The notes beneath the pieces were generated by a model. The model did no database searches. It saw only the letters and a program-made list of their open reading frames with translations, and was not told the DNA's origin. A stretch of 64,000 nt of DNA from Thiodiazotropha sp040507225. Lineage in GTDB: Bacteria > Pseudomonadota > Gammaproteobacteria > Chromatiales > Chromatiaceae. Positions 58,234 to 64,000 of the stretch are shown here, one piece after another (within the stretch, counting starts at the first letter, position 1; each line of letters starts with the position of its first letter). The DNA is taken from positions 1 through 64,000 of the forward strand of contig JBEVVG010000001.1 in assembly GCA_040507225.1 (NCBI GenBank). The letters are read 5' to 3'. Position numbers and translations under genes: made by a program.

Positions 58234-60996
58234 ATGAGTCAGAATCGACGTGTCTTTGCATTTCACGAAGGCGACGGCAAGAACAAGAAACTGTTGGGCG
58301 GCAAGGGCGCCAACCTTTGTGAAATGACCCAGTTCGGTTTGAATGTTCCCCCGGGGTTCGTGATCAGTACCGAGGCGTGTCTTGATTATCTGGCCAGTGG
58401 TGACAAGACTCTCCCGGGGGACCTGATTGAGGATGTCCGCAAACACATGGCCGAAGTCGAAAGCCTCACCGGCAAGGGGTTTGGGGATGCGAAGAACCCT
58501 CTCCTGGTATCGGTTCGTTCCGGTTCGGCGATGTCGATGCCGGGCATGATGGATACCATCCTCAACCTGGGACTCAACAGCCAGACCCTGGAGGGGGTGA
58601 TCGAGCAGACCGGCGATCCGCGCTTTGGATACGATGCCTACCGGCGATTCATCCAGCTGTTCGGCAAAGTGGCCATGGGTGTGCCCGACGAGGCCTTCGA
58701 CGAGGAGTTCGAGGCGGTCAAACAGAATGCCCGGGTGAGCGAGGATGTCGGTCTTTCGGCCGCTGATCTGGAAGAGATTGCGCAACGGTTTCTCAAGGTC
58801 TTCGAATCGCATACCGGGCGGCCGTTCCCCGAGAACCCCTATGACCAGCTGGAGATCGCGATCAGGGCGGTGTTCGGTTCCTGGATGGGTAAGCGCGCGG
58901 TGGACTACAGACGCCAGTTCAACATCACCCCGGACATGGCCAACGGTACGGCAGTGAACGTCTGCACCATGGTGTTCGGCAACCGGGGCAACGACTCCGC
59001 CACCGGTGTGGCCTTCACCCGCAATCCCGGCACCGGCGAGAACAAGCTGTTCGGCGAATATCTGGTCAATGCTCAGGGTGAAGACGTGGTGGCCGGTATC
59101 CGTACCCCCAAGCCGATCGCGCGACTGGCCGATGAGATGCCCGAAATCGCGGTTCAGCTCGAGGAACTGCGGCAGAAACTGGAGACCCATTACAAGGAAG
59201 TCCAGGACTTCGAATTCACCATCGAGCGAGGCACTCTCTATTGTCTGCAGACCCGCAACGGCAAGATGAACGCGACGGCAATGGTGCGAACCTCGGTGGA
59301 GATGGTGGAGGAGGGCCTGATCAGCAAGGACCAGGCCCTGCTGCGCATCGACCCCTCGCATCTGGAGCAGATGCTCTATCCCCGCCTCGACAGCAATTTC
59401 AAAGGTGAGCCGATCGCCCAGGGACTTCCGGCTTCCCCCGGTGCCGCCAGCGGACGCGCGGTATTCGACGCCGACCGTGCGGAACTGATGGGCAAGGAGC
59501 AGGGACTCAAGGTCATCCTGCTGCGCGAGGAGACCAAGCCCGAGGATATTCACGGATTTTTCGCGGCTCAGGGCATTCTCACCAGTCGCGGTGGCAAGAC
59601 CTCCCACGCTGCGGTAGTGGCGCGGGGCATGGGTAAGCCCTGTGTCGCCGGCGCCGAAGGTATCAGCGTTGACGTTCAGCGCCGCGAGGCACTGGCCCGC
59701 GGCACTCTGATCCGCGAAGGTGACATGATCACCATCGATGGCAGCAGCGGCAATGTCTACCTGGGTGAGATCCCCATGGTTGAGCCTGATTTCACTGAGG
59801 AACTGAACCGCCTGTTACGCTGGGCCGACGAGGCGGCCTATCTGCGGGTGATGGCCAATGCCGACACCGCGACCGATGCCAGCAGGGCCCTCAAATACGG
59901 CGCCATGGGGATTGGCCTGTGTCGTACCGAACGCATGTTCAATGCGGTGGATCGACTGCCGGTGGTGATCGAGATGATCGTCGCCGAAACCCCGGCGCAG
60001 CGTCAGGCAGCGCTGGACAAGCTGCTGCCCATGCAGCGGGGTGATTTCAAGGCGATCCTCGAGGTCATGGCGCCGCGACCGGTCACCATCCGCCTTCTGG
60101 ATCCGCCGATTCACGAGTTTCTGCCCACCGAACATCAGCTGCTATCCGACCTGGAGGAGCTGCGTCACCTGCGCAATTCCGTGCGTGGTATGAATGTCCT
60201 GGCGGGCAGCCTGATGCTGTTGGAGGAACCGAGCCGGGCGAAGACCGAGGCCGATGACCTGCGCCACCTGGTGGATGAGAGCCTGGTCGAGCAGGCCATC
60301 GAGAAAAAGGAGACCATGTTGCGCAAGGTACGGGCCCTGACCGAGACCAACCCGATGCTCGGCCATCGCGGCGTGCGCCTAGGCATTACCTTCCCGGAAA
60401 TCTACGGCATGCAGATCCGTGCCATCCTGGAGGCCGCTGCCGAATGCGCCGCCAAAGATCTGGAAGTACACCCGCAGATCATGGTGCCGCAGGTGTGTAC
60501 CGCTGAGGAACTGAAGCTGGTGAAAGGCATGGTCGACGAAATCCGCGAGGATGTGGAGCAGAAGTCCGGGCACAAGCTGAATTTCCGGTTCGGTACCATG
60601 ATTGAGGTGGTGCGCGCCTGTATGCGTGCCGAATCCCTGGCGGAACAGGCCGAGTTCTTCTCCTTCGGCACCAACGACCTGACTCAGGCCACCTTCTCCT
60701 TCTCCCGCGAGGACGCGGAGAACAAGTTCCTGCCCATGTACAACCAGAACGGCATCCTCAAGGACAATCCCTTCGAGGTATTGGACGAGAAGGGTGTGGG
60801 CAAGTTGATGGGCCTGGCCGTGGAATGGGGCCGCAACATCAAGACCGATCTGAGTGTCGGTATTTGCGGCGAGCACGGCGGCCATCCCAGCTCTATCGCC
60901 TTCTGCCACAAGGTGGGACTCAACTACGTATCCTGTTCGGCGCCGCGCGTGCCGGTGGCACGCCTGGCCGCCGCCCATGCGAGCCTCAAGGCCTGA
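58234..60996 (+). CDS. ppdK: Pyruvate, phosphate dikinase
   Basis: Interconverts pyruvate, ATP and phosphate with PEP, AMP and PPi. 920 residues. The ATP-grasp N-terminus starts FHEGDGKNKKLLGGKGANL; the central phospho-His domain carries catalytic His458 in SRGGKTSHAAVVARG; the C-terminal PEP/pyruvate barrel has GLCRTERMF, FGTNDLTQATFSFSRED and GICGEHGGHPSS. The slightly long size comes from a complete barrel. PPDK in a sulfur-oxidiser-like genome would support gluconeogenesis or PPi-based energetics. Alone on the plus strand. Confidence 0.98.
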   Translation: MSQNRRVFAFHEGDGKNKKLLGGKGANLCEMTQFGLNVPPGFVISTEACLDYLASGDKTLPGDLIEDVRKHMAEVESLTGKGFGDAKNPLLVSVRSGSAMSMPGMMDTILNLGLNSQTLEGVIEQTGDPRFGYDAYRRFIQLFGKVAMGVPDEAFDEEFEAVKQNARVSEDVGLSAADLEEIAQRFLKVFESHTGRPFPENPYDQLEIAIRAVFGSWMGKRAVDYRRQFNITPDMANGTAVNVCTMVFGNRGNDSATGVAFTRNPGTGENKLFGEYLVNAQGEDVVAGIRTPKPIARLADEMPEIAVQLEELRQKLETHYKEVQDFEFTIERGTLYCLQTRNGKMNATAMVRTSVEMVEEGLISKDQALLRIDPSHLEQMLYPRLDSNFKGEPIAQGLPASPGAASGRAVFDADRAELMGKEQGLKVILLREETKPEDIHGFFAAQGILTSRGGKTSHAAVVARGMGKPCVAGAEGISVDVQRREALARGTLIREGDMITIDGSSGNVYLGEIPMVEPDFTEELNRLLRWADEAAYLRVMANADTATDASRALKYGAMGIGLCRTERMFNAVDRLPVVIEMIVAETPAQRQAALDKLLPMQRGDFKAILEVMAPRPVTIRLLDPPIHEFLPTEHQLLSDLEELRHLRNSVRGMNVLAGSLMLLEEPSRAKTEADDLRHLVDESLVEQAIEKKETMLRKVRALTETNPMLGHRGVRLGITFPEIYGMQIRAILEAAAECAAKDLEVHPQIMVPQVCTAEELKLVKGMVDEIREDVEQKSGHKLNFRFGTMIEVVRACMRAESLAEQAEFFSFGTNDLTQATFSFSREDAENKFLPMYNQNGILKDNPFEVLDEKGVGKLMGLAVEWGRNIKTDLSVGICGEHGGHPSSIAFCHKVGLNYVSCSAPRVPVARLAAAHASLKA

Positions 60997-61224
60997 TTCG
61001 TTCCCCTTGTCTGATGTGCCAGGGATGGCGCGTCCCGGCCGAATCGTCCCGTGTAGCCTGGCGCAACCCCGGCCTGCTCCGGGGTTGGCTAAACTTTGGT
61101 GCTTTTCGCCGAATTGGGGTTACCCGGTCCAGGCTGTCTGGTTACGGGTGTTGCATATATGGGGTTTCATTCAACTGAGTTGGCGTTAGTATAGGCAGGG
61201 TTGTTGATTCAGGAGGTGAACACC

Positions 61225-61923
61225 ATGCAGCGGCTTTGCATGATCCCGGTCCTACTCATGCTGGTTTCCCTTGCCGTACAGGCTGAACCGGTGACCTGGC
61301 AGGGTACACTGGAGGATGGCAGTCAGGTTGTCATCGATTCCGATACCAACAAAGTCACCCGCAGTGCCGAGGGGGTCAACTCACCCCTCTGGGACGGTGT
61401 CCACACCCTGAGCAACGGCGCGGTAATCATTGTGCGTGACGGTATTGTGGTCAAGGATGCTGCGATTCTCGACGCCGAGCGGGATCGTCAACGGGAACAG
61501 CTCAGTGCCGCCTGTATGCAACTCGTGGCGAAGGTCTGTGGTGAGCACAACGAGTGCGATTCACAGCCTGCCTGTGATCCTGCCAGGCAGTTGATGGCCA
61601 TGGAACGCAAGGAGATGCAGCAACGCCCGCAAGGTAACCTGGAGACCTCATCCCTGTGTCTCGAGGGGCTGCACAACGAGGATTTCTTCAGCGCCTGCCT
61701 CAAGCGCAGCGGGGGTGAAAAAACCACCTGCGAACGCCTCGCGTTCAAGGTTTGCGGGAGTGACGATCAGTGTGCCGAACGGGAGGCCTGCGACGCAGCC
61801 CGGCAACTGGTGAAGATGGAGCTGCAGGACCGCTTGCGGGTGCCCGGCGGTTTCACTTATGCCACCGCCCAGTGCCGCGATCAGTTGGCTACCGAGAGCG
61901 ACTACTTTCGCGCCTGCGAGTAG
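61225..61923 (+). CDS. Exported Cys-rich protein with duplicated C-terminal module
   Basis: 232 residues from ATG 61225 after a perfect AGGAGGTGAA. A signal peptide (MQRLCMIPVLLMLVSLAVQAE) and a short beta-rich region are followed by two tandem copies of a Cys-containing module (about 95-155 and 162-232): each has a C...KVCG...C...ACD/A-AARQL-type block, then Cys near the end. At least ten cysteines in the mature part imply disulfides in the periplasm. Family unknown. It lies alone between ppdK and the sigma-54-type promoter. Confidence 0.8.
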   Translation: MQRLCMIPVLLMLVSLAVQAEPVTWQGTLEDGSQVVIDSDTNKVTRSAEGVNSPLWDGVHTLSNGAVIIVRDGIVVKDAAILDAERDRQREQLSAACMQLVAKVCGEHNECDSQPACDPARQLMAMERKEMQQRPQGNLETSSLCLEGLHNEDFFSACLKRSGGEKTTCERLAFKVCGSDDQCAEREACDAARQLVKMELQDRLRVPGGFTYATAQCRDQLATESDYFRACE

Positions 61924-62122
61924 ATTCAACACCTGTCGAATTTATTGACAGCAGGTTTCAGTCAACCGCGACGGAGAAACAGAAACCTGCGAAACCTTTG
62001 TTGATTATTACCGAACTCTGTGAAATTTCAGGCAAAAGTCCTGTCGGAAAGTTTTACAAAAGAAAATCCGGGCGCATCGCCGAACGATTAAAATCGTTGC
62101 AAATCTATGGGGTTGACTCGGC
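61924..62122. other. Intergenic region upstream of the sigma-54-type promoter
   Basis: AT-rich. Contains GAAATTTC near 62020 and short inverted repeats such as CCTGTCGG. If the promoter at 62123 is real, an enhancer site for an activator would be expected about here, but I cannot identify one. Confidence 0.35.
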
Positions 62123-62138
62123 TGGCACTCTTTATGCT
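62123..62138 (+). promoter_or_regulatory. Sigma-54-type promoter (-24/-12)
   Basis: TGGCAC (-24) and TGCT (-12 part) give TGGCACTCTTTATGCT, with the invariant GG and GC spaced by exactly 10 bp, as in the consensus TGGCACG-N4-TTGCW. The expected start lies near 62149, 29 bp before the small gene at 62178. Confidence 0.6.
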
Positions 62139-62177
62139 GCTTTATAGACAGAAGCGTTGTAAAAAGAGGAGTGATCA

Positions 62178-62270
62178 ATGTCAGTCATCCGCACACAACC
62201 CGTAGCCTGGCCGGAAGATCCGGCATGGCCCGATCCCCTGGGTAATGATCCTTACGACCTCAGCATTTGA
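62178..62270 (+). CDS. Predicted 30-residue microprotein
   Basis: ATG to TGA encodes 30 residues, preceded by AGAGGAG at good spacing. The peptide has a short start (MSVIRTQPVA), then acidic, Trp/Pro-rich blocks WPEDP and WPDPLGNDP that look like an internal near-repeat, ending YDLSI. No membrane segment or signal. It is too short to assign. The upstream sigma-54-type promoter and strong ribosome site argue that it is expressed. It could be a regulatory peptide, a leader, or a small acidic protein. Confidence 0.5.
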   Translation: MSVIRTQPVAWPEDPAWPDPLGNDPYDLSI

Positions 62271-62406
62271 GTCATGAGATGAGGTGCCCGCATCCTGCCT
62301 TTCAGTCGTCCCGCTGCATTTTCAACGGCGCTTACCCTTACCCGTTGGAAGGCTGAAGTCTGCCGACTGAACACAGATTGCGGTGTTTGATATCTGGGCT
62401 GTGTGC

Positions 62407-62433
62407 AAAAAAACCCGGCGGAGGATGCCGGGT
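62407..62433 (-). terminator. Rho-independent terminator of the phaB-phasin region
   Basis: Read on the minus strand: ACCCGGC, a 7-nt loop, GCCGGGT, then a run of T. It lies 80 bp after the phaB stop. A GCCCCGG/CCGGGGC stem between them (about 62482-62508) may also slow elongation. Confidence 0.85.
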
Positions 62434-62515
62434 CGAAGGTTTTCTCTCAAGGAGGAGAGGCAGAAAACTCTATGAAGACGCCCCGGTAAACCAGGCCTGC
62501 CGGGGCGTTACTGCA

Positions 62516-63265
62516 TCAGTGAATGAACAAACCACCGTTCACCGGCAGGTTGGCACCGGTGATGTAGGTGCTGGCGTCATCCGCCAGGAAGGCCACCGCC
62601 TGTGCGATCTCTTCCGGTTCACCCATGCGACGCATGGGGATGCCGCCGACAATCGCCTCACGCACATCATCACGCATCGCGGCGGTCATCGCAGTTGCGA
62701 TATAACCGGGAGACACGGTATTGACGGTTACGCCCTTGGCAGCACCTTCATAGGCCAGCGCCATGCTGAAGCCGTGCATACCGGCCTTGGCGGCGGAGTA
62801 GTTGGCCTGGCCGAACTGGCCACGCTGGCCATTGACCGATGATATGTTGATGACCCGGCCAAAACCCCGCTCGATCATGCTGTTCCAAACCGGCTGGGTG
62901 ACGTAGAAGGCGCTGCTCAGGTTGGTGTCGATCACCGCGTCCCACTGCTCGGCCGTCATCTTTTTCATGGTGCTGTCACGGGTGATGCCGGCACAGTTGA
63001 CCAGGATGTCCACCGCGCCGAATTTCTCGACAATCTCAGCCATCAGCTGGCTGCCGCCTTCTGCCGTTGAGACATCACCGGCTACCACTGCGGCTTCTGC
63101 TCCCTGAGCCTTGAGACTCTCCTGCCAGGCCTCGACCTTGTCCTGCTCCGAGGGATGGCAGGTGGCGACGACCTTGGCGCCTTCCTGTGCAAGGCGCAAA
63201 CAGATAGCGGTACCGATTCCACCCATACCACCGGTAATGACTGCGAGCTTGTCATGACAACTCAT
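62516..63265 (-). CDS. phaB: Acetoacetyl-CoA reductase (PhaB type), second gene
   Basis: A 249-residue short-chain dehydrogenase: cofactor loop TGGMGGIG (11-18), NCAG (90-93), catalytic Ser142/143, Tyr156 and Lys160. FGRVINISSVNGQRGQFGQANYSAAKAGMHGF is the region diagnostic for PhaB. The place beside a phasin gene on the same strand makes this the main PHA-cycle reductase. The start follows AGGAAG. Upstream, 308 bp separate it from the phasin stop. Confidence 0.92.
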   Translation of the reverse strand: MSCHDKLAVITGGMGGIGTAICLRLAQEGAKVVATCHPSEQDKVEAWQESLKAQGAEAAVVAGDVSTAEGGSQLMAEIVEKFGAVDILVNCAGITRDSTMKKMTAEQWDAVIDTNLSSAFYVTQPVWNSMIERGFGRVINISSVNGQRGQFGQANYSAAKAGMHGFSMALAYEGAAKGVTVNTVSPGYIATAMTAAMRDDVREAIVGGIPMRRMGEPEEIAQAVAFLADDASTYITGANLPVNGGLFIH

Positions 63266-63573
63266 TCGATTTACTTCCTCATATTACGCCGGGCAAACAA
63301 CCCGGATCAGGTGACACTGAAAATCAGGTTTGGCACAGGATTGCGACTCGATGGAAACAATCCCGTTGCGCTGAACAGGTTGTTGAAATTCCTCTCGGAT
63401 ACTTGCAAGGAATGCTGAAATCTGTCCTGAAGGTACTCTTGAATGTCATTGATGCGAGTCATTCTTGAGGCGGATTTCATACCCGTTTGAGCGAATTTCA
63501 ACAGCCTGTTATTGGATGTCCGAAAAACATAAAACCGGCTTGCGCCGGTTTTATGTTGTTTCAAGTAATCAGA
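63266..63573. other. Intergenic region between phasin and phaB
   Basis: About 300 bp. A frame on the minus strand (63307-63564) begins inside the phasin terminator and shows no family features, so it is not called. The region probably carries a separate phaB promoter. Confidence 0.45.
63527..63556. terminator. Bidirectional intrinsic terminator after the phasin
   Basis: A perfect 13-bp stem (ACATAAAACCGGC / GCCGGTTTTATGT) with a TTGC loop, 17 bp past the phasin stop. The A/T-flanked GC stem works in either direction. Confidence 0.85.
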
Positions 63574-63945
63574 TCAAGCGGCCTTTTCAGCAACTTTGTT
63601 GATCTTCTCATTGATGGAGGCCATGTTGGTCTCATACCAGCCACGGTACTCTTCACCGGTCTTCTGACCCTGCTCGATGACATCGCGGGTCTGGGTCATC
63701 AGGTCTTCACCCAGTTTGCGGGTGAGGTCCATCTGGCCGCGCAGAGCGGTGTGATAGTCCTTGGATTCGGTCATCAGTTTGAACTGTTCCATACCGTTGT
63801 TCATCACGGTGTTCAGGGTGGTCAGTTGAGCGTCCATCACATAGTTCCAGGTCTTCAGACCGATGTCGGTCAGCTGACGGAAACTGTCGTAACCGGAAGT
63901 GTTGAACTCGTTCATCATCTCAATACTTTCTTTTGCGTTTGCCAT
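63574..63945 (-). CDS. Phasin family protein
   Basis: A 123-residue amphipathic, all-helical protein that would coat polyhydroxyalkanoate granules. KESIEMMNEFNTSGYDSFRQLTDIGLKTW and the phasin-type DAQLTTLNTVMNNGMEQFKLM fit the Phasin_2/phasin family. No signal or membrane helix; Cys-free. The ATG is preceded by CAGGAG. Ends with the terminator at 63527. phaC/phaA are expected to the right, beyond the window. Confidence 0.88.
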   Translation of the reverse strand: MANAKESIEMMNEFNTSGYDSFRQLTDIGLKTWNYVMDAQLTTLNTVMNNGMEQFKLMTESKDYHTALRGQMDLTRKLGEDLMTQTRDVIEQGQKTGEEYRGWYETNMASINEKINKVAEKAA

Positions 63946-64000
63946 GTTAGTGCTCCTGTTAGGGGGGGATTGTGCGATGCAGCATTGTTGCAGTGCAGCA

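Noticed and set aside
61770..62147. 125-residue frame overlapping the Cys-rich gene
   Set aside because: Out of frame within a well-supported gene and without features of its own; the downstream region is better explained by a promoter and a small gene.
63333..63347. TGGCAC...TTGC resembling a sigma-54 site
   Set aside because: The GG-GC spacing is one base short, and no gene follows in that direction.
63307..63564. 85-residue minus-strand frame between phaB and phasin
   Set aside because: Starts inside an intrinsic terminator hairpin and has no convincing ribosome site.

Overview
The window looks like a chromosomal segment of a moderately GC-rich, free-living or symbiotic gammaproteobacterium. 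The gene orders ribB-ribH-nusB-thiL-pgpA, cvpA-purF, xseB-ispA and gltX/glnS with tRNA-Val and tRNA-Ala are proteobacterial housekeeping arrangements. Polyhydroxyalkanoate genes, pyruvate phosphate dikinase, PPK2, c-di-GMP enzymes and a di-heme peroxidase would suit a Chromatiales/Sedimenticola/Thiodiazotropha-type sulfur oxidiser. That placement is an inference from gene content; no sulfur gene or rRNA is present to prove it.

Layout. 0-5.4 kb: katG, an AT-richer pair encoding an unknown protein and a small membrane protein, and a phaB-type reductase. 5.4-7.3 kb: a secreted beta-helix protein on the minus strand. 7.9-13.6 kb: tRNA-Val, gltX, glnS, tRNA-Ala, cvpA, purF. 13.7-17.5 kb (minus): secreted VWA protein, spondin-domain protein, PAS/GGDEF diguanylate cyclase. 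17.7-22.6 kb: ribB (with a degenerate GTP cyclohydrolase II tail), ribH, nusB, thiL, pgpA, a retropepsin-like protein and a DUF599 membrane protein. 23-28 kb: a membrane-anchored TAXI protein without a TRAP permease, a small membrane protein and a 1011-residue autotransporter. 28.3-33.2 kb: folE2, ispA, xseB (minus), then parE and a SCO1 protein (plus). 33.3-39.3 kb: small membrane proteins, a GGDEF-EAL protein, ppx, a NUDIX hydrolase and an NYN-nuclease protein. 39.8-45.7 kb: zwf-pgl-gnd (oxidative pentose phosphate pathway) and a DUF2126 protein. 45.8-48.3 kb (minus): fused MFS/spermidine-synthase-like protein and a polytopic protein. 48.5-52.4 kb: DUF4242 protein, anchored di-heme peroxidase, Crp/Fnr regulator, fatty acid desaturase. 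52.4-55 kb: NYN-LOTUS protein bracketed by REP-like palindromes, ppk2, a DUF2007 protein. 55-61 kb: valS and ppdK. 61.2-64 kb: a Cys-rich exported protein, a sigma-54-type promoter followed by a 30-codon gene, phaB and a phasin; PHA genes probably continue past the right edge.

The most unusual items are the predicted sigma-54 promoter plus microprotein gene (62123-62270), a perfect 46-bp palindrome filling the divergent ppx/NUDIX promoter region, the two-gene unit at 3290-4246 that resembles a toxin/immunity layout, the NYN-LOTUS gene bracketed by inverted REP-like elements, and a candidate operator in front of the DUF4242-peroxidase-Crp/Fnr gene group. No CRISPR array, insertion sequence, prophage or rRNA was seen. 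All functional calls come from reading motifs by eye; no database search was run.
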